Below, piece by piece: positions 44,075 through 53,204 of a stretch of DNA of 64,000 bases. A program made the translations under genes and the position numbers. The DNA is taken from positions 1 to 64,000 of the forward strand of contig CAYPHJ010000009.1 of NCBI GenBank assembly GCA_964410485.1, given 5' to 3'. Position 1 is the stretch's first letter; the number at the start of each line of letters is the position of its first letter. The stretch is from CAYPHJ01 sp964410485 (GTDB taxonomy: Bacteria; Desulfobacterota; Binatia; UBA9968). Under the pieces are notes generated by a model. It had not been told where the DNA came from. It was given only the letters and a program-made list of their open reading frames with translations, and did no database searches.

Positions 44075-44810
44075 CAGAATATCGCTTTTTTCCTGCGCTC
44101 TCTGTTTGCTCGTTTCGGTGTTCTTGCCTGTCGGCGCCTTGCCGGAACTCTCGCGCGAAGAAAAACGCTGGTCCGAACAGCGACATCGAATGGTCGAGCG
44201 GGATTTGCGGGCCCGCGGTATCAAAGAGGCGCGGTTACTGAATGCCATGAAGAATATCCCGCGCCATCTCTTTGTGCCGGAAAAAAAACGCTCCTCAGCG
44301 TACGATGATCGGCCTTTGCCTATCGGTGAAAATCAGACGATCTCACAACCGTATGTTGTCGCCCTGATGACCGAGTTGCTGGAGCTCGAGCAGAACAACA
44401 CTGTGCTGGAAATCGGCACCGGGTCCGGTTATCAGACAGCCGTGTTGGCGCAGCTCGCGAGCGAGGTCTACTCAATTGAGATTGTTCCCCGGCTCAGTGA
44501 GAGGTCTCAAAAAATACTTGCGCAGCTTGGCTATGGCAATGTCCGCCTCAAGGTCGGCGACGGATACTTTGGTTGGGAGGAAAAAGCTCCTTTTGACGCG
44601 ATACTGGTAACCGCCGCAGCGCGCAAAATTCCGAAACCACTCTGGCTACAATTGCGCGAGGGCGGGCGTTTGGTTATGCCGCTCGGCGAGCCGGGGCGAA
44701 CACAGCGCCTCGTTCGGGTCAGAAAAGTGAACGGAAAACCCCGGGCGGAGGATGTTACCGGCGTGGCGTTCGTGCCTCTGACGGGCGTGGTTGGTCAGGA
44801 GGAGCGCTGA
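44040..44810 (+). CDS. pcm: Protein-L-isoaspartate O-methyltransferase with signal peptide
   Basis: 256 residues. The PIMT core follows residue ~45: RMVERDLRARGIKEARLLNAMKNIPRHLFVP, YDDRPLPIGENQTISQPYVVALMTELL, SAM motif I VLEIGTGSGYQTAVLA and motif FDAILVTAAARKIP. The N terminus carries a hydrophobic stretch (ISLFSCALCLLVSVFLPVGA), giving a likely signal peptide or anchor, so the enzyme would act in the periplasm on aged aspartyl residues. The start overlaps the GcvH-like gene. The last 56 bases overlap the 3' end of the opposite-strand ftsB. Confidence 0.9.
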   Translation: MSIITSFSKTSNRISLFSCALCLLVSVFLPVGALPELSREEKRWSEQRHRMVERDLRARGIKEARLLNAMKNIPRHLFVPEKKRSSAYDDRPLPIGENQTISQPYVVALMTELLELEQNNTVLEIGTGSGYQTAVLAQLASEVYSIEIVPRLSERSQKILAQLGYGNVRLKVGDGYFGWEEKAPFDAILVTAAARKIPKPLWLQLREGGRLVMPLGEPGRTQRLVRVRKVNGKPRAEDVTGVAFVPLTGVVGQEER

Positions 44811-45132
44811 CGACCCCTCCACGGCTCTTTCTCGATTCGGTGGAACTGAACCGATAAATGACTTCACCGGGACGCACGAGGTTGAGTTCTTCCCGGGCGA
44901 TTTTCTCCAAATAGAAGTCATCGTGCCGCAGCCGATCAATGCGTTGTCTCAACACCTGATTTTCTTGCTGCAACCGGTGGTTTTGTTCATCCAATTTTCC
45001 TTTTTCTGCACGCAGTCGCCACAGATGAAGCGCTCCCCGTTCGCCGAAGATCGTTGAGACGGAAAGCAAGAGAATCAGTAGCAGCAGTAGACAGGAAAAC
45101 CAGTGTTGCAACAATCTAAAGCGGATAATCAT
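44755..45132 (-). CDS. ftsB: Septum formation initiator, FtsB/DivIC family
   Basis: 125 residues: a short cytoplasmic start, one membrane helix (CLLLLLILLLSVSTIFG), then a coiled coil (LRAEKGKLDEQNHRLQQENQVLRQRIDRL) and the family end FYLEKIAREELNLVRPGEVIYRF. It acts in the divisome with FtsL and FtsQ. It is divergent from the enolase gene, with 76 bases between; eno and ftsB are neighbours in many bacteria. A Pro/Arg-rich tail overlaps pcm on the other strand. Confidence 0.88.
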   Translation of the reverse strand: MIIRFRLLQHWFSCLLLLLILLLSVSTIFGERGALHLWRLRAEKGKLDEQNHRLQQENQVLRQRIDRLRHDDFYLEKIAREELNLVRPGEVIYRFSSTESRKSRGGVVSAPPDQPRPSEARTPRR

Positions 45133-45208
45133 GGGTTAAACAAAAACCGATGGCAATATAACACATTTTATGCTTTTGTGCTGTGTAGCCGCGTGGGGGA
45201 GGTTCAGG

Positions 45209-46492
45209 ATGAAAATTCAACGGGTACATGCCCGCGAGGTTCTGGATTCGCGGGGACAGCCGACCGTCGAGGTCGATGTTGCTCTCAGGAACGGTATCAT
45301 CGGTCGAGCCACCGTGCCGTCCGGTGCGTCGACCGGCGAACACGAAGCCGTGGAACTGCGTGACGGGGACAAGCGATTTCTCGGCAAGGGCGTCGCGCGC
45401 GCAGTCGAGAACGTCAATCGAAAGCTCGGGCCGCGGCTACGTGGCAGAGAAGCGCGCGATCAGGCGAGGCTCGACCGGATGATGATCGAGATGGACGGGA
45501 GCGCCGACAAAGGAAGACTCGGCGCCAATGCAATTCTCGGGGTTTCGTTGGCCATTGCCCATGCTCAGGCGCGCGCCTTGGGCATTTCATTATATCGTTA
45601 TCTTGGGGGGACGGCAGCCAAAACGTTGCCCGTTCCTATGCTCAATGTCCTCAACGGTGGCGCGCACGCGGACAATAACGTGGATGTGCAGGAGTTTATG
45701 ATTGTTCCTCATGGGTTGAAGAGCTTTGCTCAAGCCTTGCGGGCTGCAGCGGAGATTTTTCAGACCCTCAAGGAAGTTTTGCACGATCGTTCCTACTCGA
45801 CCGCGGTGGGTGACGAAGGGGGATTTGCGCCGCGGGTCAAAAGCACGACCGAAGCGATCGAGCTGTTGCTCGAAGCGATCGCCAAAGCGGGGTATAAGTC
45901 GCCATCACAAGTTGCGCTAGCTTTGGACGTAGCTTCGAGCGAGTTTTATGAGAACGGACTGTACCGCTTTAAGAAGTCCGATGGCCGAACACGCGGCACG
46001 GACGAGATGGTCCGGCTTTATGAAGAATGGGTGAGGCAATATCCAATCATCTCCATTGAAGATCCGTTTGCCGAGGACGACTGGGGTGGCTGGCGGATGA
46101 TGACTCAGGCACTGGGTAAAAAAATTCAGCTGGTCGGCGACGACATTTTCGTTACAAACCAGAACCGATTGCAACGCGGCATTGAATCGGGGGTCGCGAA
46201 TTCTATTCTGATCAAAGTGAATCAGATCGGGACGCTTACGGAAACTCTCGAAACCATGGCTCTGGCGAAGCGATCGGGGTACACGACCGTCATGTCTCAT
46301 CGTTCCGGCGAGACCGAAGATGTCACCATTGCCGATCTCGCCGTTGCGACCAATGCGGGTCAGATCAAGACCGGCGCTCCCTGCAGGGGAGAGCGGACGG
46401 CAAAATACAATCAGCTGCTCAGGATCGAGGAGGAATTAGGGCGGCGCGCTGATTATGCAGGAAAGAAGGCTTTTCGCGTCCGCACGAGCTAA
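45209..46492 (+). CDS. eno: Enolase
   Basis: 427 residues. Marks: VHAREVLDSRGQPTVEVDV, VPSGASTGEHEAVELRDGD, the metal ligands in SIEDPFAEDDW and QLVGDDIFVTN, catalytic Lys in ILIKVNQIGT, and SHRSGETEDVTIADLAV. Converts 2-phosphoglycerate to phosphoenolpyruvate. ATG 45209, preceded by GGGGGAGG, is the start; the frame extends upstream without homology. Confidence 0.96.
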   Translation: MKIQRVHAREVLDSRGQPTVEVDVALRNGIIGRATVPSGASTGEHEAVELRDGDKRFLGKGVARAVENVNRKLGPRLRGREARDQARLDRMMIEMDGSADKGRLGANAILGVSLAIAHAQARALGISLYRYLGGTAAKTLPVPMLNVLNGGAHADNNVDVQEFMIVPHGLKSFAQALRAAAEIFQTLKEVLHDRSYSTAVGDEGGFAPRVKSTTEAIELLLEAIAKAGYKSPSQVALALDVASSEFYENGLYRFKKSDGRTRGTDEMVRLYEEWVRQYPIISIEDPFAEDDWGGWRMMTQALGKKIQLVGDDIFVTNQNRLQRGIESGVANSILIKVNQIGTLTETLETMALAKRSGYTTVMSHRSGETEDVTIADLAVATNAGQIKTGAPCRGERTAKYNQLLRIEEELGRRADYAGKKAFRVRTS

Positions 46493-47207
46493 AGCGGCTC
46501 CAGCGCGAGATCCAGGCGAGTTTAATTCTAGTTTTAGGACCAAGCCGTTTTTGGCCGGAGAGAAGTTTCGAGAGACGATCGCCAGGACCAAAGCGATTGC
46601 CGGCCGGCTCAAACGCGCCTACCCGCGTCTCAAGGTCCCGCTCAACCAGCGAAATACTTTCGAGCTTCTGGTCGCGACCATTCTATCGGCTCAATGTACG
46701 GATGAAGCCGTAAACAGGGTCACGCCGGAGCTTTTTGCCCGCTACCCGAACGCCGAAACACTTGCCCGCGCTCTTACCGTTGACCTCGAACGCATCATCC
46801 GGCCGCTCGGGTTGTATCGCGCAAAGGCCAAAGTGCTGAAAAACTGTTCGCGTGTCCTGAGTGAACAGTTTGGCGGGAAGGTCCCGTCAACGATGGCGGA
46901 ATTGACCCGGCTCGCCGGCGTAGGGAGAAAGACTGCAAACGTGATCCGCGGGCATGCGTTCCACGCGCCCGCGGTCATTGTCGATACTCACTGCCGGCGG
47001 GTGTCACGGCGCCTGGGGCTCACGCGCCACAACGATCCCGACAAGATCGAACGCGATCTGAGCCGGCTTTTACCGCAAGGAGAATGGACGGGTTTTTCGC
47101 ACCGGCTCATTTTTCATGGACGGCAGGTTTGCTTCGCACGAAATCCACGGTGCGCGAGTTGTGTATTGCTGGATCTCTGCCCTACCGGCATGGCGAGTGT
47201 GAGTTGA
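46455..47207 (+). CDS. nth: Endonuclease III (second copy)
   Basis: 250 residues. Marks: LSAQCTDEAVN, HhH LAGVGRKTAN with the catalytic Lys, VDTHCRRVSRRLG with the catalytic Asp, and the [4Fe-4S] cysteines in C-x6-C-x2-C-x5-C (CFARNPRCASCVLLDLC). It shares the same family as the copy at 3.3-4.0 kb but is clearly diverged. The annotated ATG overlaps eno by 38 bases; about 30 N-terminal residues lack family similarity, so a later start such as TTG near 46548 is possible. Confidence 0.9.
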   Translation: MQERRLFASARAKAAPARDPGEFNSSFRTKPFLAGEKFRETIARTKAIAGRLKRAYPRLKVPLNQRNTFELLVATILSAQCTDEAVNRVTPELFARYPNAETLARALTVDLERIIRPLGLYRAKAKVLKNCSRVLSEQFGGKVPSTMAELTRLAGVGRKTANVIRGHAFHAPAVIVDTHCRRVSRRLGLTRHNDPDKIERDLSRLLPQGEWTGFSHRLIFHGRQVCFARNPRCASCVLLDLCPTGMASVS

Positions 47208-47236
47208 ACTGGCGTGCGCGGATACTACGGAGCGTT

Positions 47237-47296
47237 GGAGTACTGAAGTGCTGGCTTCAAGAGCATCACTCCATTACTCCACCACTCCAGTACTCC
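47237..47296. repeat. Inverted repeat GGAGTACTG... between convergent genes
   Basis: GGAGTACTGAAGTG (47237-47250) pairs with CACTCCAGTACTCC (47283-47296) at 13 of 14 bases, with another ACTCCATTACTCCACC run in the loop. It lies between convergent nth and a TctC gene. Confidence 0.7.
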
Positions 47297-47376
47297 GGCC
47301 AACCAATAAATTTGCTCTGCTCCGGGTGCGAGATGTCGCAGGGGTTTTCCTCATCACTGCAGGAGTGAAAATCGTG

Positions 47377-48441
47377 TCACCGCGGCGGGAGGGGGTCGGC
47401 CCCCGCCAACCGATTAAATGTCGCAATGATTTCGGACTCCCGCGGAATCTCCTTGATAATTTTTCCCTGCGCCTCGGGTAGAATCGGTGAGGCATCATCG
47501 CCGGTAAGTTTCTTGAACTCCGTTAGAAATGCCGGATCTTTAAACGTTTTGCGCATGGCATCGCGCAGGATAGCCACCGGTTCTGCGGGCGTGCCGGGCG
47601 GGAGCACATAGGGCGAGCCCACCATTCGGAAAGTTCGAAACAGCGTGAGGATTTTTCTTTCTTTTTCGGTTCTCGCGAATACCTCGATCTCGGGAAGCTT
47701 TGAGAAAACCTGATGGTGATGGCGGTTCTCTTTTGGGATCTGAATAATTGCGTGATAGTGGATTAACCTCTTTTCAAGAAATTCCGGGTTTCTCTGCAAA
47801 ATGGTATCGGGGATATTAGCGCGCGCATCCAACTCGCCGCGCATCATTGCGATGTCGAGTTCTGGGCCCGAGAAGCCGGTAATGAACTTTGGCTCATTGA
47901 GGCTCAGCAACCAGGCGAATAGGCGGCCGTTAATATAGATATCATGCCCTACGGTTTGTCCGCCTACTCTCAGGCCGGCATGCCTGCGCAGCTTTTCCAG
48001 GTTGTCGAGACCGAGTTTCGCCACGGATCCAAATACGTAATACGAGCTGCTATTGGGGGTGCCGAGGTGAATAAACTTGTCGACGTCATATTGGACCCCG
48101 GTTGTGCCGAGAATAAAGTTGGCAATCAACCCTGAACCGACGTTGCCGATGGTCAAGCCATCTGGCTTGGCGTTTCGGTAGACGAAGTTAGCGGCCGTTC
48201 TCCCGCCGCCGCCCGGCATGAACTGCGTCACAATCGTGGGCTCACCAGGAATGTATTTGCGGAGAAAGGGTATGGCCGCTTGCGCGCGCATTGCGCCCGT
48301 GCCGCCCGGTTCGCGGCCCTGAATAAGGATAATGGTCCTGCCCTGATAATAGGGAACGGACTGGGAGAAACCTGTGGCGGGTGTCCCGGCGAGAAGCAAA
48401 ACTACAGCCGCCAAAAACAGCACCAGACGTCTGTTCTTCAT
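47377..48441 (-). CDS. TctC/Bug-like solute-binding protein
   Basis: 354 residues with a signal peptide (RLVLFLAAVVLLLAGTPATGFSQS). The body follows the TctC plan (YYQGRTIILIQGREPGGTGAMRAQAAIPFLRKYIPGEPTIV, then MPGGGGRTAANFVYRNAKPDGLTIG). It is one of a pair with the protein at 60284-61354: both have the EPGGTG/GPGGSG front and end in ADPLPPR/GDPLPPR. GGAGG before ATG 48441. No transporter membrane genes are adjacent. Confidence 0.85.
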   Translation of the reverse strand: MKNRRLVLFLAAVVLLLAGTPATGFSQSVPYYQGRTIILIQGREPGGTGAMRAQAAIPFLRKYIPGEPTIVTQFMPGGGGRTAANFVYRNAKPDGLTIGNVGSGLIANFILGTTGVQYDVDKFIHLGTPNSSSYYVFGSVAKLGLDNLEKLRRHAGLRVGGQTVGHDIYINGRLFAWLLSLNEPKFITGFSGPELDIAMMRGELDARANIPDTILQRNPEFLEKRLIHYHAIIQIPKENRHHHQVFSKLPEIEVFARTEKERKILTLFRTFRMVGSPYVLPPGTPAEPVAILRDAMRKTFKDPAFLTEFKKLTGDDASPILPEAQGKIIKEIPRESEIIATFNRLAGADPLPPR

Positions 48442-48539
48442 GCGCCACCTCCGGTGACATTGGTAGACCAATCGCTTTATCGGTTGCTCCTCTGTGAGTC
48501 AACTCCAGGTGGTATGACGGCTTAACGGTAACCCGATAC

Positions 48540-48569
48540 TTCGACACCCCTTACTCCAGTACTCGGGCG
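48540..48569. repeat. ACTCCAGTACTCGGG repeat
   Basis: Single copy of the ACTCCAGTACTC word family in the spacer before cinA; related to 43596 and 47237. Confidence 0.45.
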
Positions 48570-48676
48570 TCGAAGGAAGCCTACCAGCTACGTTTGGTAC
48601 GGGCACATATCGCAGGGTTTACAACCGCTTACGGTAGGGTATACCCTTGTAGAGTATAAAGGAGAATTGTCGAGCT

Positions 48677-49927
48677 ATGCCAAGCGCGGAAATTGTTGCA
48701 ATTGGGTCCGAGTTACTCTTGGGTCAGATTGTCGACACCAATTCGGCCTGGATGGCCCAGCGGCTGACGGCATTGGGCGTGGATCTATTTTTCAAGTCGG
48801 TTGTGGGAGACAACCCCGGGCGCATGCGAGAGGTGATCGGGCGGGCGCTGGAGCGCTCCGATATCGTGATCACAAGTGGAGGGCTGGGTCCAACGCAGGA
48901 CGATTTGACGCGCGAAATCGTTGCTGAGGTGACGGGTCGAAAACTCGTGTTTGATGAAAATCTACTGGAACAGGTAGAGGAGCATTTCCGTCGGCGGAGC
49001 CGCACCATGACGCCGAACAACCGGCGGCAGGCCTATATTCCCGAAGGAGCCATTCCGGTGAAGAATCCGAACGGGACGGCGCCTTGTTTTATCGTGGAAG
49101 ATCCTCGCGGAGTCATCGTTTCACTGCCCGGTGTTCCGGTGGAGCTCAAATGGCTTTTCGAATACGAAGTGGAGCCCTATCTCAGGCGGAAATTCTCCCT
49201 TGCCGAGGTCATTCACTACAGGGTGTTGAAGATCGTCGGCGTGGGCGAGAGCGCAGTGGATGACAAAATCGGTCATTTGATTGCGACTTCCAGTAACCCC
49301 ACAGTGGGGGTACTCGCGTTGCCCGGACAGGTGGATGTGCGGATTGCAGCGAAAGCTAGCAGCAGAGATGAGGCGATGCGGCTCATCGCCCCGCTCGAAG
49401 TCGAAGTCCGAAGCTTGCTAGGCAAAGCGATTTTTGCCGCGGACGGAGAAACGATGGAAGATGTGGTGGGCAGATTGCTCCGCGACAAGAATAAGTCGGT
49501 GGCCGTATATGAGGATCTGACTTGTGGTCTTCTGGCGGAAAGAGTTCAATCCGCGAGCGCGGATAGCTTCGTGGCCGGGTTTATCGCTACCGGCCGACCA
49601 TCAATCCGGGCGCTATTAAATCAGGCACGCGAGCCGGCGCGATTGGATGCGATTACTGAAGATCCTCTTGCCTTGACGGATCAGTTAGCCTGGTCGGTAC
49701 GCCGTCAGGCCGGAAGCGACTTCGGCCTGGCTCTCCATGCAGTGGCCGACCCGAACAGTAAGCTCGAAAACATGGCGCAGGGGCACACCTATGTTTCTCT
49801 AACCGATGGCGAGAAATTCATGCAACGCACGAGTTCTATGGCTGGCCGCGGCCAGTACGATCGAAGCCGAATGACGCTCAACGCGCTCGATCTCCTGCGC
49901 GTCGCGCTGTTGGAAGATGTCGGGTAA
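48677..49927 (+). CDS. cinA: CinA family protein with altered PncC domain
   Basis: 416 residues. The N-terminal MoeA/COG1058 domain is well kept (AEIVAIGSELLLGQIVDTNSAWMAQRL, VITSGGLGPTQDDLTREIVAE, SLPGVPVELKWL). The C-terminal PncC-like domain begins near residue 265; where nicotinamide-nucleotide amidases carry the catalytic SCTGG motif this protein has EDLTCGLL (residues 279-286), so the nucleophilic Ser is not kept. It may retain ADP-ribose/NMN pyrophosphatase activity of the first domain only. Confidence 0.88.
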   Translation: MPSAEIVAIGSELLLGQIVDTNSAWMAQRLTALGVDLFFKSVVGDNPGRMREVIGRALERSDIVITSGGLGPTQDDLTREIVAEVTGRKLVFDENLLEQVEEHFRRRSRTMTPNNRRQAYIPEGAIPVKNPNGTAPCFIVEDPRGVIVSLPGVPVELKWLFEYEVEPYLRRKFSLAEVIHYRVLKIVGVGESAVDDKIGHLIATSSNPTVGVLALPGQVDVRIAAKASSRDEAMRLIAPLEVEVRSLLGKAIFAADGETMEDVVGRLLRDKNKSVAVYEDLTCGLLAERVQSASADSFVAGFIATGRPSIRALLNQAREPARLDAITEDPLALTDQLAWSVRRQAGSDFGLALHAVADPNSKLENMAQGHTYVSLTDGEKFMQRTSSMAGRGQYDRSRMTLNALDLLRVALLEDVG

Positions 49928-50051
49928 ATCTCGATTCAACAGAGCAGGCTAACCTCACGGAAGCCAGGAAAGGCCGGACCGACATAAGACATTTCAACCG
50001 CAGAGAACGCAGCGATTACAGAAAACGGGCAGATCACCAATGATCGGTTAT

Positions 50052-51848
50052 CTATGGCCGTAGAACTGTGGGAAGAAGATTCTCCAGGCGGTTCAGGGGT
50101 TCTTCCAGGCTTTGAATTCCCTCGATCCAAAACTCCGGCTGCTCTAGATCGCGACCGAGCGTGCGCTTAACCACATTCTCGGCCGTATCGCTGCCAGCGA
50201 GGCGGAGGAACTCTTCATATTTGGGCAAGAAGCCTGGCCCCTCCTTTTTAAACATCGCGAAAAGGCCACGGCTCAAGAGAAAACCGAAGGTATAGGGGAA
50301 ATTATAGAAAGTTAGACCGGTGATGTAGAAATGCAATTTGGAAGCCCAGAAGTAAGGATCTTCGCCGCCGCGCGCCAGCACATCGCCAAAAATGCGACGT
50401 TGCGTCTCGACCATTAAGTCTTTGAACCGGCTAACGGTCAACTCACCTTTGTGCCGCTCCTCGTAAAAAAGCTTCTCGAACTCAAACCGGACCGGAATAT
50501 CCAGGAGGTAAATCGCACCGTGACCGACTTCGACATCGAGCATCAGGGCGCGCTGGGCATCGCTGGTGGAAGGATCTGCGGAGAGTCCGTTCATCAGGAC
50601 CTGTTCGCCGAAGGTCGAGGCAGTTTCGGCCAGCGTCATCGGATAAATGCGCCCATAAGGCCGCACCTCCCGCATGAGATAGCCATGAAAGGCGTGACCC
50701 GTTTCGTGGGCGAGGGTAAGAACATCGCCCAATGCTTCGTTATATGTCATGAATATTCGGGATTCCTTGCTGAGCATCGAGCCTGTGCAAAACCCTCCCG
50801 GCCGTTTGCCGGAGCGCGGCTCCCAGTCAATCCAGTTTTGATCGACAACCGTTTGAAAGAAGTTGCCGAGAGCCGGGTAACAACGATCGAAGGCATTTTT
50901 GACGAGAGTCCTGCCTTGTTCCCATGAGAGGGAAGCTTGATCCGCCGGGTTCAGCGGCGCACCGAGATCGTACCAATGGACGGAACTGTCGCCGATGAGC
51001 TTCGCTTTCAGCTGCAGAATGCGCCGCGGTATGGCCAGATTTGCAAACAGCGCCTCGAACATGGCATCCAGAGTTTTGCGCGAAATGGCCGCTTGAAATA
51101 GGGCGATATCGAGGAAGTGCTCTATGCCGCGGTGGTGGTTCAGCGTCAAACGCGTGCCGGCAATGGCATTGAGCGCCGCGGCGGCGACATTTTCGAGCTG
51201 TTGCCACGCGCCATTACCGCCGTCGAAAGCAGCCTTTCTCACGCGCCGGTCTGGCTGCTCCATCAGCGAGCGACGCTGAGAGATGGGCAGACGCTCGCAG
51301 TGTCCGTCCGGAAAGACCATGTTAAACTCGAGCTTGGCGGAAAGGGTGTCGTAGAGGCGGCCCCACGCCTGAACCCCGTCCACCCCAAGGTCGGCCGCCA
51401 GGATTTCTTTGTCCGCAGGCATGGCTCGCCGTGCCTCCTCACGCAGCCGTTTAAGATAGTTACCGGCGCCTGAAAGGGCGGGCCTGGCGAGAAGAGAAGA
51501 GAAGGCTTCATCACGCGCAACCTTGATCGCGCGCAGCAGTTCAATTCTTACTTTGGCGAGCTCGGCGCGCAGCTGAGCCAGCGCAGCCTCCTCTTTCAGG
51601 TAGTCTTCATTACACGCGTTCGCGGCGGCAAGACATCCGACGTAAGAGCTAAGGTGTGACATACGTCGCACGAGATCTTCATTGCGTGCGAGCACTTCTT
51701 CCCAGGCGGCGAGCGTGCCGGTATCGAGCGGGCCAAGAGCGGCTGATGTTTCTCGTAGCGAGGAGATATCGCTGCGGAGCTTTTCCTTGAACCGGAGCAT
51801 CTCCGGTCCATTGAAGCCAGGAAAATAACTGGTCAGATCCCAGGTCAT
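50052..51848 (-). CDS. pepF: M3 family oligoendopeptidase
   Basis: 598 residues. The zinc site HETGH is in LTLAHETGHAFHGYL near residue 380, and family context is EVRPYGRIYPMTLAETASTFGE with the third ligand Glu. The front is helical as in PepF oligoendopeptidases. It degrades short peptides in the cytoplasm. The ribosome binding site at ATG 51848 is weak. Confidence 0.9.
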   Translation of the reverse strand: MTWDLTSYFPGFNGPEMLRFKEKLRSDISSLRETSAALGPLDTGTLAAWEEVLARNEDLVRRMSHLSSYVGCLAAANACNEDYLKEEAALAQLRAELAKVRIELLRAIKVARDEAFSSLLARPALSGAGNYLKRLREEARRAMPADKEILAADLGVDGVQAWGRLYDTLSAKLEFNMVFPDGHCERLPISQRRSLMEQPDRRVRKAAFDGGNGAWQQLENVAAAALNAIAGTRLTLNHHRGIEHFLDIALFQAAISRKTLDAMFEALFANLAIPRRILQLKAKLIGDSSVHWYDLGAPLNPADQASLSWEQGRTLVKNAFDRCYPALGNFFQTVVDQNWIDWEPRSGKRPGGFCTGSMLSKESRIFMTYNEALGDVLTLAHETGHAFHGYLMREVRPYGRIYPMTLAETASTFGEQVLMNGLSADPSTSDAQRALMLDVEVGHGAIYLLDIPVRFEFEKLFYEERHKGELTVSRFKDLMVETQRRIFGDVLARGGEDPYFWASKLHFYITGLTFYNFPYTFGFLLSRGLFAMFKKEGPGFLPKYEEFLRLAGSDTAENVVKRTLGRDLEQPEFWIEGIQSLEEPLNRLENLLPTVLRP

Positions 51849-51935
51849 GACTCTGCTGACCGCGCCAAGAGCGCCAAGCCCCCAACGTGACGGGTCAAAG
51901 CCGTTTATCCCGAGCGAATGCGCGGAATCTGGAAA

Positions 51936-52000
51936 AGATTTCTCCCTTCGGTCGAAATGACAAGCCGTGCTATCCCGAACGGAGTGAGGGATCTTGAATC
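51936..52000. repeat. Imperfect inverted repeat of another dispersed type
   Basis: AGATTTCTCCCTTCGGTC at the left and GAACGGAGTGAGGGATCTTG at the right pair imperfectly (about 14 of 19). It lies between two minus-strand genes. Similar in build to the palindromes at 6920 and 60107 but a different sequence. Confidence 0.6.
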
Positions 52001-52072
52001 CTTGGCATGCTCTGCGCTCTTTGCGCGAAATACCCTACGGTCTTAATGCGGTTTCCTTCATTCCAATTTCTT

Positions 52073-53050
52073 CTAAATGTCAACTTTTGTGCCGGTGCCT
52101 TGCTCGAGTGCCTTGCGGTAAACGAGGTCGGCAGCGGCCACATCCTGGATCGCGATACCGACCGACTTGTACAGCGTGATTTCGCTGGCGCCGGTGCGCC
52201 CGGCTTTCGCGCCAGCCAGGATCTCGCCGATCTCGCCATAGATATCAGCTTCGCTGATCATCTTTTCCGTGATTGCAAGTAGGATGTCGCCACATTCGGC
52301 CATGATCGCTGCGCGCGAATCAACGACAATCATGGCGCGCTGGAGCGTCGCGCCGTCGAGTTCCCTCATATCCGGCCGATGCGAACCAACGGCGTTGATG
52401 TGGGCGCCGCGCTTCAACCAATCCGCCCGCAGGACGGGCTCCCTGGAGGTGGTTACGGTCACCACTATGTCTGCGTCGCGAACCGCCATTTCCGCACTCG
52501 CGGCCACGTCGATCGGAGCTCTCACTCTGGGCTCCATGTCTCTTTTGATGTTTGCCGCGCTCGTGCCGGAGGGGCTATAGATTTGGATCCTGTGAATATT
52601 GCGTATCCGGCACAATGCCTCGACATGCGCCCTTGCCTGAACACCCGCGCCGAGAATTGCCAGAACGCCGGCGTCCGAATTGGCCAGTCGTTGCGTCGCC
52701 ATGGCGGAGGCGCAAGCAGTTCGAATGGCAGTGATGTAGCTGCCTTCCATGACGGCAATGATCCTGCCGGTGTCGGCGCTGAACAACATGATCGACGCGA
52801 GAATGGCCGGCAGATTTTGTTTTGGATTGTTCTGGAAAAACGTGACGACCTTCATGCCGAGGGCATTATTTTGCTCTAAGTAACCAGGCATGCTCGTGAT
52901 GCGCCCTTGAATTCGCGGCAGTGGCACGACCTGCCGTACCGGCATCACTGCTTTTCCAGTGGAGTATTGAATGTGAGCCTTTTCTAGCGCGGCGACAAGC
53001 TCGGAAATCTCGATGTGCTCACGGACATCGGTTTCGGATAGAACCAGCAT
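52073..53050 (-). CDS. Ornithine cyclodeaminase/mu-crystallin family protein
   Basis: 325 residues. NAD(P)-binding segment LAILGAGVQARAHVEALCRIRN, then ADIVVTVTTSREPVLRADWLKRGAHINAVGSHRPDMREL, and IYGEIGEILAGAKAGR. The family includes ornithine cyclodeaminase, alanine dehydrogenase and ketimine reductase; the substrate is open. No clear ribosome binding site. Confidence 0.85.
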   Translation of the reverse strand: MLVLSETDVREHIEISELVAALEKAHIQYSTGKAVMPVRQVVPLPRIQGRITSMPGYLEQNNALGMKVVTFFQNNPKQNLPAILASIMLFSADTGRIIAVMEGSYITAIRTACASAMATQRLANSDAGVLAILGAGVQARAHVEALCRIRNIHRIQIYSPSGTSAANIKRDMEPRVRAPIDVAASAEMAVRDADIVVTVTTSREPVLRADWLKRGAHINAVGSHRPDMRELDGATLQRAMIVVDSRAAIMAECGDILLAITEKMISEADIYGEIGEILAGAKAGRTGASEITLYKSVGIAIQDVAAADLVYRKALEQGTGTKVDI

Positions 53051-53204
53051 ATTCGAAGCATTATCACAAAGTGTAACACAATGAACACCTTAAAAAGTCT
53101 CCCTCTTGCTAAAGAGGGGTATCGAGCTAAATTCAGTGGCAAGGCGTCCGATTTACGGTTGGTCATCCGGAACTGCAAAGTAGAGAAACACAGGGAGACA
53201 AGAA

